Positions 51,615-61,241 of a DNA stretch of 64,000 nucleotides are shown here, piece by piece (position 1 is the stretch's first letter; each line of letters begins with the position of its first letter). Under the pieces are notes generated by a model. It saw only the letters and a program-made list of their open reading frames with translations, was not told where the DNA came from and made no database searches. The translations under genes and the position numbers were made by a program. Origin of the DNA: an uncultured Bacteroides sp. (lineage in GTDB: Bacteria > Bacteroidota > Bacteroidia > Bacteroidales > Bacteroidaceae). The DNA lies in assembly GCF_902491285.1 (NCBI RefSeq), contig NZ_CABUHK010000013.1:1-64000 (forward strand), in the 5' to 3' direction.

Positions 51615-53975
51615 TTATTTTATTTCAATTTCATCGATAAACAGTAGTCCCAATTCTCCTTCACGTTTTTCGGGAACGGGGAAACCACCCAATTTGTGGG
51701 GTAATTTTCCATTCTTGAATCTCAATTTCACATAACGTGCCTTTTGTGGTTCAAAATTAAACTTTTGTTCGAACATTTGCCATTTATTACTAATAGTATA
51801 GGTGAACTTTTTAGAAGCAATCCGTTTGAAAGAGATTGAATCGTTTGAGATTTCAATATCCACTGATTCGGGGGCAACCGCTTCCTGCCCGTATCCATTC
51901 ATTACTCCATAACGTATTTTATGGAAAGAGGTTATGGTATCAAGATCGACAATAATTTCAGTATATTGAGCTGGTTTGAAGGCAACCCAGGGATGTACGT
52001 GGTTTAAATAGCCGCGTATACCGTTGGTTAGTCCACAGAAATTAAACTCGCTGTAGTCCTTGGCTCCGGGATTATCAGGTTTGAATCTATAGGCTACATT
52101 TGAAGAAGTGCTTTTCCCTGTTGCTTTGTTTACGAAAAAAGATTTTTGTGTGACTTTGCCGACTTGCGCTCCGTTCTTAAAAACAACTGCTTTAACCTGA
52201 GTATCTTTTGTTACTTTAATGGGCTGGGTGTATATGGCAGCTTTGCTTGTCGGCTCATTCCCGTCTAATGTGTAGTGAATTACCGAGCCGGGCATCATTC
52301 CTTTAAGCCGTATTTCGAAAGCACGGGTACGCGGGTTGTATGCCCCATCGATATAGGCATCGAAATAATTGCGGCAAGCGTGAATCGACTGGTAATCCAG
52401 ACGTTTATAGTGCGGGCCGATATTCGCAAGGAACTCTTGATAGCGTTCAGGTTTGTTTGTGCCCCAGGCAACTTCTGCGAATGCATAGAAACGGGGATAC
52501 ATATAATAATCCACTATTTGGGGATTTTTCATGTATGGTGTCCATAATGCAGCTTCGGTACCAAGTACATATTGGCTCAATTTGCCTTTTAGTAGCGTGG
52601 ATAACGGGTTGAAACGATATACTTGTTCCATGGGAAGGAAACTGCCGGAACCTACCGGAGCAAATTCCGGATCTTCCTGATAATAATTCAGGTAGGTATC
52701 CGCATTGGGAATCATAATGACCGGATGACCTGCTTGGGCAGCTTCGATGCCGCCTCGTTCGCCCCTCCATGACATGACGGTGGAATTAGGTGCCAGGCCG
52801 CCTTCCAATATTTCGTCCCAACCAATCAGTTGTTTACCTTTATTGTTTAGTATTTTTTCCACACGGTGGATGAAGTAACTTTGCAGGCTGCTTTCATCTT
52901 TTAATTGTAATTTCTTTATTAACAGCTGGCAATGCTTACATTGTTTCCAGGCTGTTTTAGGACATTCATCTCCGCCGATATGGATATACTTTCCGGGGAA
53001 AAGGGCTGCGACTTCAGTGAATACGTCATCCAAGAACTGGAATGTTGTTTCTTTCGGGCAGAAAACATTATCAAAGATTCCGAAGTTCTTTACTACTTCA
53101 TATTCTTTTTTTATTCCGCATGACAGTTCCGGATAAGCGGCTACCGCAGCCGAACTATGTCCCGGCAGTTCTATTTCGGGAATGATAGTAACATATCGCT
53201 TCTCTGCGTATGCTACTATTTCCTTGATGTCTTCCTGGGTATAAAATCCTTGGTGTTCCACTTCATCGGGAATAACCGGTGCATGGAAATGTTTGTATCC
53301 TGTTTGGGTATAGGGTCTGTATGCACCTACTGAAGTGAGCCGCGGATATTTTTTGATTTCAATCCGCCATCCTTGATCTTCTGTCAGATGAAAGTGGAAA
53401 TAGTTGATCTTTTGTGCGGCTAACCGGTCTATAAAGTCTAATACATATTGCTTGGGCATAAAGTATCTGGCAACATCCAGCATCATTCCCCGATAACTGA
53501 AACTTGGCTCATCTATGATATGGGCACAAGGAATTTGCCAGGTGACATGATCCCCGATGAAGTCCGGAGAGCAAATCTCCGCAGGCAATAATTGCAGGAT
53601 ACTTTGTACTGCGTAGAAAAAGCCGTTGGGAGTTGCCGCCTTGACAACGATTCTTTCCGGCGCTATGTTTAACAGATATGCTTCATTACCTAATGAATTA
53701 TCTTTTGTGAATATGATATCTGCTTTTGTGTTCTCTTGAGAGATTGACAGATACAGGCCGGATACTTCCGATAACTTTTTGGTGAAATCATCAGCAATCT
53801 GATGTACTTTTTTATTCTCGAAAGGTACTGAAATTTGCATATTGTTTTTAAGGATAAAGTATCCCTCCATAGCCTGCAGACTTTTAGGATAAGGAATAAT
53901 GGGATATTTGCCACAGGCATGGACTTGGGTGATTCCCGATAGGATGACGGTTAATAAAAATATAAAGTGTTTCAT
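51615..53975 (-). CDS. GH20 beta-N-acetylhexosaminidase
   Basis: 786-residue secreted exo-glycosidase that removes terminal beta-GlcNAc or GalNAc. Signal peptide 1-20 (VHA). GH20b domain about 25-155, catalytic TIM barrel from SYRGMMLDVARYF, with HFHLTEDQGWRIEIKKYPRL, IPEIELPGHSSAAVAAYPEL and the catalytic Asp336-Glu337 pair in HIGGDECPK; also YLGTEAALWTPY-type late barrel block (QYVLGTEAALWTPY). The C-terminus has a chitobiase-like domain (RLKGMMPGSVIHYTLDGNEPT) and a discoidin-like F5/8C module (ESVDIEISNDSISFKRIASKKF). It lies 6 bases after nagB in the operon. Confidence 0.94.
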   Translation of the reverse strand: MKHFIFLLTVILSGITQVHACGKYPIIPYPKSLQAMEGYFILKNNMQISVPFENKKVHQIADDFTKKLSEVSGLYLSISQENTKADIIFTKDNSLGNEAYLLNIAPERIVVKAATPNGFFYAVQSILQLLPAEICSPDFIGDHVTWQIPCAHIIDEPSFSYRGMMLDVARYFMPKQYVLDFIDRLAAQKINYFHFHLTEDQGWRIEIKKYPRLTSVGAYRPYTQTGYKHFHAPVIPDEVEHQGFYTQEDIKEIVAYAEKRYVTIIPEIELPGHSSAAVAAYPELSCGIKKEYEVVKNFGIFDNVFCPKETTFQFLDDVFTEVAALFPGKYIHIGGDECPKTAWKQCKHCQLLIKKLQLKDESSLQSYFIHRVEKILNNKGKQLIGWDEILEGGLAPNSTVMSWRGERGGIEAAQAGHPVIMIPNADTYLNYYQEDPEFAPVGSGSFLPMEQVYRFNPLSTLLKGKLSQYVLGTEAALWTPYMKNPQIVDYYMYPRFYAFAEVAWGTNKPERYQEFLANIGPHYKRLDYQSIHACRNYFDAYIDGAYNPRTRAFEIRLKGMMPGSVIHYTLDGNEPTSKAAIYTQPIKVTKDTQVKAVVFKNGAQVGKVTQKSFFVNKATGKSTSSNVAYRFKPDNPGAKDYSEFNFCGLTNGIRGYLNHVHPWVAFKPAQYTEIIVDLDTITSFHKIRYGVMNGYGQEAVAPESVDIEISNDSISFKRIASKKFTYTISNKWQMFEQKFNFEPQKARYVKLRFKNGKLPHKLGGFPVPEKREGELGLLFIDEIEIK

Positions 53976-53981
53976 ATAAGT

Positions 53982-54746
53982 CTATTTAGGCATGAATATG
54001 CTGGAACTATCATTGTCGATGTATAATGTGGCATGAGGATGATTTCTTAAGATGGACGCCGGACATCGGGGAGATACTGCCCCTGTTAATGTCTCGTTTA
54101 CAGCCCATGCCTTTGCTTTTCCGGGTACCATGCAGAAAAGGTAGCCGGCTCTATATAAAGCAGGAATTGTCAGCGTAAGTGCATGAGTCGGTACTTTGGC
54201 AATACTGCTGAAACATCCATCGTTTACTTGTTGCTGACGGCATTTTTCATCAAGGTCTACGATTTTCACCAAATATGGATCCTGAAAATCCGCTACATGT
54301 GGGTCGTTGAAGGCTATATGTCCGTTTTCACCAATTCCCATAAAGACAATGTCGGCAGGATAATTTAGCAAAAGGTCTGTATATTCCTGACATGCTTCCT
54401 GTATGTTATCCGCTTGTCCATTGAGATAAAAAACAGCCCGGAAAGGGACTTTTGAAAAGATATGTTCCTGTAAGAAATTGCCGAACCCTTGTGGAGCATC
54501 TTTATCCAGCCCGATATATTCATCCATGTGAAACGCATTTACTCTTCTCCAGTCGATTCCTTCTGTTTTGCTGAGTGCATCCAGAAATTCATTTTGGGAT
54601 GGTGCGGCTGCGAATATGATGTTGGCTGTTTCTTTCTCTTCTAATAATCGTTTTAAACATGTAGCGGCTTCGGAAGCTGCATGAGTTCCCATTAAAATAC
54701 GGTTTTTGCTTATTTTTACAGATAAATTATCTACTTTTAGTTCCAT
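53982..54746 (-). CDS. nagB: Glucosamine-6-phosphate deaminase
   Basis: 254-residue cytoplasmic enzyme converting glucosamine-6-phosphate to fructose-6-phosphate and ammonia. Visible: IIFAAAPSQNEFLDAL (phosphate loop), RRVNAFHMDEYIGL (the proton-abstracting Asp of HMDEY), and GIGENGHIAFNDP. In E. coli NagB the last block is GNDGHIAFNEP; the Asn is normal for many other NagBs, but Asp in place of the Glu is less usual. Slightly shorter than E. coli NagB (266), lacking the allosteric tail. It lies between nagA (11 bases) and GH20 (6 bases). Confidence 0.88.
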   Translation of the reverse strand: MELKVDNLSVKISKNRILMGTHAASEAATCLKRLLEEKETANIIFAAAPSQNEFLDALSKTEGIDWRRVNAFHMDEYIGLDKDAPQGFGNFLQEHIFSKVPFRAVFYLNGQADNIQEACQEYTDLLLNYPADIVFMGIGENGHIAFNDPHVADFQDPYLVKIVDLDEKCRQQQVNDGCFSSIAKVPTHALTLTIPALYRAGYLFCMVPGKAKAWAVNETLTGAVSPRCPASILRNHPHATLYIDNDSSSIFMPK

Positions 54747-54757
54747 TATTTTTCTTT

Positions 54758-55942
54758 TTATAGGTTTTCGTATACAATATTTCCCTTGATCATGGTCATT
54801 TTTATTTCAATGTTTTCATTGAATAAAAGTAAGTCAGCATCTTTCCCTTTCTGTAAACTCCCTTTATGCTGCTGGATACCCATAATCCGGGCGGGAGTTG
54901 CCGACGTCATTCTGACAGCTTCGCATAGAGGAATCTCGGCTATTTTAGTGGCAGTTCGTACCAGTCTGTCGGTAGTAGCAACACTGCCTGCGAAAGCAGA
55001 ACGATCCGGCAGTTTGGCAACACCATCTTCTATGAGTACCTCTTGTCCTTCTTCAATACTGCCGAGAATACTTTTTCCATCCGGCATGCCGGCGGCTCGC
55101 ATCGAATCCGTAACCAAGGCAATGTTCTCTGCGCCTTTGATTTTATAAGCTAATTGCATCAGACTTTTAGGTACATGTATTCCATCTGCTATAATTTCAA
55201 TAGTCATTCCATCCATTAAATAACCACTTTCAATGACGCCTGCATAACGGAAGGCATTTCTCCGGGTAATTCCTGACATGGCAGAGTAAAAGTGGGTGAT
55301 ATGCCTGTATCCACAATCGAATGCTTTCTGTACTTCCTCGTAAGTGGCGTCGGTGTGGGCAATGGAAGGCAATATTCCCTGTTTGTCAAGATAGCAGCCT
55401 AAGTCAAGTGCACCCGGAAGTTCAGGTGCTATGCTCCATCGAACTATGTGGCTGGTATAGGATAATATTTCCTGATAATCCGATGGAACAGGTTTTTTGA
55501 GGAATTTAGGATCTTGTGCTCCGCATTGGCTTTGGGCAAAATAGGGCCCTTCTAAATGTATTCCGCCAAAGGCTGCTCCTTGATGATTGCGTGAACAGGC
55601 TTCTTCATACTTTGCAAAACTCTTGAAAAGAGCGTCATTGGTGCTTGTCAGAGTGGTCGGAAACAGTAATGTGGTGCCGTGGCATGCATGGGTACGTGCG
55701 GCTTCCAAATAGGCTTCTACACTTCCATCCATGAAGTCGTGGTTGCCGGCACCGTGTGTATGTAAATCTATAAAACCGGGAGAAACATACATTCCGTTTC
55801 CGTTAATTTCTTTTGCATCAGTAATTTCTATTCTATTTGTTGTCACCTCTTCTATTACTCCGTCTTTTACGATGACCATTGCATCCGGTAGAATATGAGA
55901 AGGCGTTATTGCTTTACAGTTGTATATTTTGATGAGTCTCAT
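54758..55942 (-). CDS. nagA: N-acetylglucosamine-6-phosphate deacetylase
   Basis: 394-residue cytoplasmic amidohydrolase, first committed step of GlcNAc-6-phosphate breakdown. Metal and substrate motifs are all there: PGFIDLHTHGAGNHDF, GGIHLEGPYF (metal-binding Glu), SIAHTDATYEE, HITHFYSAMSGI, ALVTDSMRAAGMPDG (catalytic Asp) and a C-terminal GSLQKGKDADLLLF. Length is right for the family. It is adjacent to the permease (1 base between stop and start) and nagB, forming the catabolic core of the operon. Confidence 0.93.
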   Translation of the reverse strand: MRLIKIYNCKAITPSHILPDAMVIVKDGVIEEVTTNRIEITDAKEINGNGMYVSPGFIDLHTHGAGNHDFMDGSVEAYLEAARTHACHGTTLLFPTTLTSTNDALFKSFAKYEEACSRNHQGAAFGGIHLEGPYFAQSQCGAQDPKFLKKPVPSDYQEILSYTSHIVRWSIAPELPGALDLGCYLDKQGILPSIAHTDATYEEVQKAFDCGYRHITHFYSAMSGITRRNAFRYAGVIESGYLMDGMTIEIIADGIHVPKSLMQLAYKIKGAENIALVTDSMRAAGMPDGKSILGSIEEGQEVLIEDGVAKLPDRSAFAGSVATTDRLVRTATKIAEIPLCEAVRMTSATPARIMGIQQHKGSLQKGKDADLLLFNENIEIKMTMIKGNIVYENL

Positions 55943-55943
55943 T

Positions 55944-57245
55944 TTATTTCCATGTTTTTATTTTGTGACCGTAGGCTGCATAAAAGACCAGATATATGAA
56001 ACAGGGAATCAATACCCAGTATCCTGTACGTACATCATATGCATCAGCAATAGCTCCATAGGCCATTGGCAAGAAAGCGTTGCCGCATAATGCCATGACC
56101 AGCAGTGAGGAACCTAAATTAGTGTGACGCCCCAAATCATGGATGGCAAGAGGCCATATTCCGGCATATATTAGCGCATTCGGAAGCCCGAGCAATACAA
56201 GAAGACATATGGATATGTCCACTTGCATTCCCATAAAATCAATCTCTTTTGATACTATTACTACTCCCACGGATAACAATAACCCTAATATAGTGCATAT
56301 TTGTAAAGCGCGGGTTTGGGAAATGATTTTAGGAATGAGACAGACGCCTATTGTGTATCCGGTTAATGTACAGATTAAAGTGTACGACGGAAAATGTTTT
56401 GCGTCAATGAGACTCACGTTCATGCTTTCGGCATATCCGATAATCGTATCGATGGCGATGACTTGAGTCCCTACATGAAAAAAGAGAGCCCAAACACCTA
56501 ATATCAGATAGGGGTAATCCCAAATGCTGCCTTTCTTTTGCAGGGTTACGGTTTCCTCTTTTTCCTGTTTCCGAAGATTCATCTCCGGGAGAGAGGAATA
56601 GCGGATAAACAGTCCGAACACAAATAGAATGAATGCAAGGATTGCATAGGGGATCATAACTCTGCCGATAAGCTCATCAAGTGCGGTGGTGCGCTCTTCG
56701 CCAATCAGGATGTTTTGATTGAGTTGCCTGAATAGTTCATTGTCGGATGTCTTTAAGACTAGTGCGGCAAAAATTAAAGGAGAGATGATTCCTGCAAACT
56801 TGTTACATAGCCCCATAATGCTAATCCGTTTGGCGGCACTCTCAATCGGGCCTATATTGGTGATGTATGGATTGGCGGCAGTTTGGAGAATAGCCAGTCC
56901 GGTTCCTAAGATGAATAAGCCTGTCAGGAAAATACTATATGTCCTGGTGTATGCGGCAGGTACAAACAAGAGCGCTCCTAATGCCATTGTCCATAATCCG
57001 ATAGCCAGTCCTTTTTTTATTCCTGATTTATCCAGTAAGAAAGAAGCCGGCACTGACATGATAAAATAAGCTATATAAAAAGCGAATGTTACCAAGTATG
57101 ATTGGAAATGGTTTAGTTCGCATCCTATCCTGAAATAAGGAATCAGTATGGAATTCACCCAGGAAACAAACCCGAAGATGAAGAACAGAAACCCCATAAT
57201 GAATATAGGATAGATATACGGCTCTTTTTTTATAGTACGGTTCAT
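55944..57245 (-). CDS. nagP: FHS-family MFS sugar permease, probably for N-acetylglucosamine
   Basis: 433-residue inner-membrane transporter with 12 hydrophobic helices, of the fucose:H+ symporter family (MGFLFFIFGFVSWVNSILIPYFRI; GLFILGTGLAILQTAANPYI; the NPY block is family-typical). Members next to nagA/nagB in Bacteroidetes and Proteobacteria are GlcNAc permeases (NagP). It is preceded by a long hairpin and starts the enzyme half of the operon. GlcNAc imported this way needs a kinase, which is not in the window. Confidence 0.82.
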   Translation of the reverse strand: MNRTIKKEPYIYPIFIMGFLFFIFGFVSWVNSILIPYFRIGCELNHFQSYLVTFAFYIAYFIMSVPASFLLDKSGIKKGLAIGLWTMALGALLFVPAAYTRTYSIFLTGLFILGTGLAILQTAANPYITNIGPIESAAKRISIMGLCNKFAGIISPLIFAALVLKTSDNELFRQLNQNILIGEERTTALDELIGRVMIPYAILAFILFVFGLFIRYSSLPEMNLRKQEKEETVTLQKKGSIWDYPYLILGVWALFFHVGTQVIAIDTIIGYAESMNVSLIDAKHFPSYTLICTLTGYTIGVCLIPKIISQTRALQICTILGLLLSVGVVIVSKEIDFMGMQVDISICLLVLLGLPNALIYAGIWPLAIHDLGRHTNLGSSLLVMALCGNAFLPMAYGAIADAYDVRTGYWVLIPCFIYLVFYAAYGHKIKTWK

Positions 57246-57270
57246 ATGTATTTATGATAATAGGGGGTTA

Positions 57271-57304
57271 TTTGGTAGCAACTCTGGTCGTAGTTGCTAC
57301 CAAA
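57271..57304. terminator. Long hairpin between the binding lipoprotein and the permease gene
   Basis: tttggtagcaact (57271-57283) and agttgctaccaaa (57292-57304) form a perfect 13-bp stem with an 8-base loop. On the minus strand it is followed by TAACCCCC, with no T-run, so partial attenuation or 3'-end protection of the susCD part is more likely than full termination. Confidence 0.5.
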
Positions 57305-57320
57305 ATGAATTTTTGTTTGA

Positions 57321-59177
57321 TTATTTTTCAATCTTTACTTTGATCATGAATTTGGAAGCGGCCAAATTTTGTGTAGTACGTTCTACAAAATGATCATAAG
57401 TGACGATTACTCGCTTGGCGACTCCGTTAATCGGTGTTTCGTATACCCCGACTGCTTCTGTCGCTGTTTCGAAGTTTCCTTCGGTAAGTGATGCCACTTC
57501 GGTGAAACCTGTTGCGAGTCTCTCAGCTTTCATGTCGTTGATAGTTGCTTTGTCAAAAGTACTTCTCTTTATGTTTGAGGCAGTTCTGAAATAAACGCCT
57601 TTCACATTATCCCATTTGTCAAGGCCGCATGTTGTGTGTTTGAATTTGGTGATACTTTGCTTTAAGGAAGCTACTCTTATGACGGTATTGCTACTATAAG
57701 AAGAGAAGGCTATATCGACTTCCTGCCAGTTGTCTTTCCCGTCACAATAGTCAAAGGCTCTTGCTGTTGAGGCTGAGAAGAAGCAGCCTGGTGTAGAGTC
57801 TTCATGTTTAGGGGCGCCATCTAATGACATAAGCACTGTATGGTAGTAGTAGCCTACATGTATGTCGTATGAAATGCTGCTTTCTTTTCCGTTTATATCG
57901 GTTGCTGTCAATTTGAGGCCTGCGAGTTCTATATCTGCCGTATAGTTCTGGTCTACTATCACTTTCCTGTCGTTTGTGATGTTTATTTCTTCTGTGCTTT
58001 CTTCACCTTTACGAGTTGTTTTGGTTATCACTACTGATGTTATTCCGGCTTCGGAAGTGATTTTTCCAGTCAATGCTATGGGAACATCTATGCTTACTCC
58101 GTTAAACTGTTCGGCTGTCTGGTCAATAATAATCGACGGGGCGGGAGCCAGTTCTTTTACTTTCAGCGTTTTTTTTATGGTTGTTGTTTTACCCAATTGG
58201 TCGGTTGCTTCTATGATCACTGCTTGTATATCAAATGTTACCCGTTCTAATGTTACGGAGAAATTATACGAACTTTCGTTTGGGTAGACTGTTTCTCCTA
58301 TTTGTTCTTTACCCTCTGCTGTTTCTTTGTAATAGCTGACAGAGGTAACTTGGGACTGTGAATTGATTTTTCCGGTGACAGTCAGATCGGCAAACTCATT
58401 CACCTGAAGGTCTCCTTCTGAGTCAAACAGGATTTCCGGTGCCGGAATCTCTTCAAAATTAACTTTCAATGTTCCTATTTTTATTTTAACCATATCGGAA
58501 GAGCCTGCTCCCGCCGCAATCTTGATAGCTGTCGTTCCTACTTTGAACTGGAAGTCGTCATCTTGCAGGTTCAGCACATATTCTTTTTCATTATTGGTGA
58601 ATTTCAATGTGTCCTGTCCGTTGATAGGTACAATCTTTTCCAGTCTGTTTACTACTTCCGAGAAAGCGACGTATCGCAGGTTTTCTTCACTGCTGATTTT
58701 TACTGAGATAGAAGGCATCGGATCACCCTCCCTATAGTTTATTTCATTAATGCCCTCGTTAAATGAGACGACCGGTGCGTCACGTAATGGGATAACTTCG
58801 AAAGGTAAGGTCAAGGCAGATGTCTGGCCATTTGCGTCAGTTGCGCTTACCTTGAAGCCAATCATATCTTCTGTATAGACAGGTGTCTGTGTCAGTGAAT
58901 AGCTGTTCTTATTGAAGAAACTTGTAACCGGATTGTCTATTTCCATTTCAATACCGCCTTCTTTCACTATCCAGCTTTGTACGGAATTTAGTCCGACTTC
59001 CGAGTTGATGACACAGACAATCGATGGATTGTTTGTCTTGTTCAGATCAATAGACATTGATTCTGTCATAAACAATATTTCAGGAGCGGAGCCTGTATGT
59101 TTTTCGTCATCATTACATGATAACCAACATAGACTGGCACATATAAATGAGATAATAATATATACTTTTGATTTCAT
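57321..59177 (-). CDS. Multi-domain surface glycan-binding lipoprotein (GlcNAc PUL)
   Basis: 618-residue lipoprotein (Cys21 in WLSC). After the anchor come at least four Ig-like beta-sandwich repeats, each opening with a line such as APEILFMTESMSIDL, DAPVVSFNEGINEI, PAPEILFDSEGDLQV or APAPSIIIDQTAEQF, and containing an INSEVGLNSV / ISSEENLRYV / INSQSQVTSV / ITSEAGITSV strand. The last 180 residues form a different domain (YYHTVLMSLDGAPKHEDS to MIKVKIEK), the likely ligand-binding end. The placement after susC/susD and FAS1 genes is that of a SusE/F-type protein. Family not recognised beyond this. Confidence 0.75.
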   Translation of the reverse strand: MKSKVYIIISFICASLCWLSCNDDEKHTGSAPEILFMTESMSIDLNKTNNPSIVCVINSEVGLNSVQSWIVKEGGIEMEIDNPVTSFFNKNSYSLTQTPVYTEDMIGFKVSATDANGQTSALTLPFEVIPLRDAPVVSFNEGINEINYREGDPMPSISVKISSEENLRYVAFSEVVNRLEKIVPINGQDTLKFTNNEKEYVLNLQDDDFQFKVGTTAIKIAAGAGSSDMVKIKIGTLKVNFEEIPAPEILFDSEGDLQVNEFADLTVTGKINSQSQVTSVSYYKETAEGKEQIGETVYPNESSYNFSVTLERVTFDIQAVIIEATDQLGKTTTIKKTLKVKELAPAPSIIIDQTAEQFNGVSIDVPIALTGKITSEAGITSVVITKTTRKGEESTEEINITNDRKVIVDQNYTADIELAGLKLTATDINGKESSISYDIHVGYYYHTVLMSLDGAPKHEDSTPGCFFSASTARAFDYCDGKDNWQEVDIAFSSYSSNTVIRVASLKQSITKFKHTTCGLDKWDNVKGVYFRTASNIKRSTFDKATINDMKAERLATGFTEVASLTEGNFETATEAVGVYETPINGVAKRVIVTYDHFVERTTQNLAASKFMIKVKIEK

Positions 59178-59194
59178 AATATGTCTGTTTAAGA

Positions 59195-59797
59195 TTATGG
59201 TTTGTAAATAATTTCCTGCCCTACTACGTGTACGGCACCGTTGGTTGTCAGGATATTGCTGGTCATTGCTGTGACAGGAGTACTGTTGCCCAGCATATCA
59301 TTGATAACCAGACGTGAGTAGGATTCGATAGAAGCGGAATTGTTCAGTTTTAATGTCATAAAAGCATTTGGTGATTTCCATAAGGTAATCACGTTGATTG
59401 GATCAAAATTGAGCGTACCGAGACCATGGTAGTATCCGTCTATCACATGGTATAACAAAATGTTTGTCAATGTCTCTTTATTCATATCTTCAATAGATGC
59501 TACTCCGTAGTTGGACAGGATACCGTTGGCACCTTTGAATGCGTCATTATGAAGTAGTAGGTAAGTATATTTCTTTTCAGTCTGAGTGTATATCGACAGG
59601 TCTATTCCCGAACATTCGATGGCAGTCTGAAGAGATGAAAACGCATCAGGACGTGACTGGATAAATTCCCACGTATTCATGTAGACATTGTTGTCTATAT
59701 TGGCCGGTTCATAATCATAACTGTCCTGTATGTCCAAGCAACTAAACAAGCATAGGCTTGAAATGTATAGTATGATATAAAGTTTTAAAGTTTTCAT
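59195..59797 (-). CDS. Fasciclin (FAS1) domain lipoprotein
   Basis: 200-residue lipoprotein (Cys20 in LFSC) made of one FAS1 domain: FSSLQTAIECSGIDL, YTYLLLHNDAFKGANGIL (H1-like box), LTNILLYHVIDGYYHGL and the H2-like ILTTNGAVHVVGQEI ending. FAS1 domains mediate adhesion or carbohydrate and protein contacts. In Bacteroides PULs small FAS1 proteins next to susD are surface accessories of unknown role. Co-transcribed between susD and the binding lipoprotein. Confidence 0.85.
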   Translation of the reverse strand: MKTLKLYIILYISSLCLFSCLDIQDSYDYEPANIDNNVYMNTWEFIQSRPDAFSSLQTAIECSGIDLSIYTQTEKKYTYLLLHNDAFKGANGILSNYGVASIEDMNKETLTNILLYHVIDGYYHGLGTLNFDPINVITLWKSPNAFMTLKLNNSASIESYSRLVINDMLGNSTPVTAMTSNILTTNGAVHVVGQEIIYKP

Positions 59798-59818
59798 AAG
59801 TTTGGTCGTTTTAGTTTG

Positions 59819-61228
59819 TTAATAACCGGAGTTCTGTTTTAAGTTGAGGTTTTGATTAATATGGTCACGATGGATAGGGAATAATACTTTTCTCTCATCA
59901 TTCATCCCATTGATGGGTTCCATTACTTCTTTCCAACGGTTACAGCGGACAAGGTCGAACCAACGTTTACCCTCACCGACAAACTCTTTCTGCCGTTCTT
60001 CAAGTATCGCATCAAGAATTTCGTTACTGCTTACAAAATCACTTGTATAAAAAGGATTTTCTCCGCTACGTGTTCTGGTTCTGTTCAGTTCGGTGATAGC
60101 TTCCGGAGTTCTGTCCAGCGCATTTAACGCTTCGGCATACAATAGCACAATATCGGCATATCGGTATAATACTAGGTCATTGTCTGAATATACACGCCCT
60201 GTACCGACGAAAATAGTACCGTCCGGCCAAAACTTTTTCTTTAATTGTGTTTTACCTTCGCCTATGTCTTCCCATTGGGTACTGCCAAACCGTTTATCCA
60301 GTATCCCATACAAACCTTTTATCTTGTCTGATAGAAAGACTCTCGGCTGGGAACTTGCAAAATAATTGATAGATTGGTTCTCTCCGTTCCCCAATTGGTC
60401 ATAAGCCAATTTGAATATCACCTCTATTGGTGTTTCGGTCTGATTGTCTTCTATAAAGATAGCTCTCCAATCTTTAGCGAAAGTCTCCGGTGTCAGGGCG
60501 GAAAGTCCCCAATTCCGTTTGTTCAATGTCTGCACTTTTTCTTTCATGGTACTCACTACTTTTTCGTAATCATGCAACCAGGCATTTACATCCATTGTAA
60601 GTGCGCATATAGTGGCGACATTGATTCGTGTCCGTACGGTTGAAGTTTTATCAATCAGATAATAGGCTTTTTCAAGATCCGGCAAGATTACTTCTTGAAA
60701 AATGATATTTTTATCAGTGCGGTCACGGTAGATTCCTTGTGAGATTTCTTCTATGGGTTCTGTGTATAAAGGTACGTCTCCCCATACGCGGACACAGTAA
60801 AAGTAAGCCCATGCCCGCAGGGCATATGCTTCTGCTTGCAGGTTGTTCTTTTTCTTGGGTGTCATAGTGATGCGGGGAATGTACTTGATGGCAGCATTGG
60901 CTCTACTGATGACACTATACAAATTTGTCCATAATGCGGCTTGATTGTCAATTTGTATATTGTTGTATATCAGCTCTTTTTGGTCGAATGCATCCTTGTC
61001 GTGGGGAATGTAGTTGTCGGCACGAAGTTCTCCCCAGTCCCACATGCCCGGTGAGATGGCTTTTGAAAAGGCACTGTATATGGCAACGATCCCCACTTCT
61101 GCATCTTTGTCTGTTTTCCAGAAACTTTCTGCTGTCAGGTCACTGATTGGTTCTTCTGTTAGAAAATCACTACACGAAGCACATAGTAGTGATAATGTCA
61201 GAATAAAAATATAATATATAGATTTCAT
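59819..61228 (-). CDS. SusD-like lipoprotein (GlcNAc PUL)
   Basis: 469-residue surface glycan-binding lipoprotein (Cys19 in CASC, then SDFLTEEPISDLTAESFWKTDKDAE). Core marks: LQAEAYALRAWAYFYCVRVWGDVPLYTEPIEE, LYRYADIVLLYAEALNALDRTPEAITELNRTRTR. C-terminal ILEERQKEFVGEGKRWFDLVRCNRWKEVM and LFPIHRDHINQNLNLKQNSGY. It follows the SusC gene by 13 bases and forms the importer lid. Confidence 0.93.
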   Translation of the reverse strand: MKSIYYIFILTLSLLCASCSDFLTEEPISDLTAESFWKTDKDAEVGIVAIYSAFSKAISPGMWDWGELRADNYIPHDKDAFDQKELIYNNIQIDNQAALWTNLYSVISRANAAIKYIPRITMTPKKKNNLQAEAYALRAWAYFYCVRVWGDVPLYTEPIEEISQGIYRDRTDKNIIFQEVILPDLEKAYYLIDKTSTVRTRINVATICALTMDVNAWLHDYEKVVSTMKEKVQTLNKRNWGLSALTPETFAKDWRAIFIEDNQTETPIEVIFKLAYDQLGNGENQSINYFASSQPRVFLSDKIKGLYGILDKRFGSTQWEDIGEGKTQLKKKFWPDGTIFVGTGRVYSDNDLVLYRYADIVLLYAEALNALDRTPEAITELNRTRTRSGENPFYTSDFVSSNEILDAILEERQKEFVGEGKRWFDLVRCNRWKEVMEPINGMNDERKVLFPIHRDHINQNLNLKQNSGY

Positions 61229-61241
61229 GATTGCTTATTAT

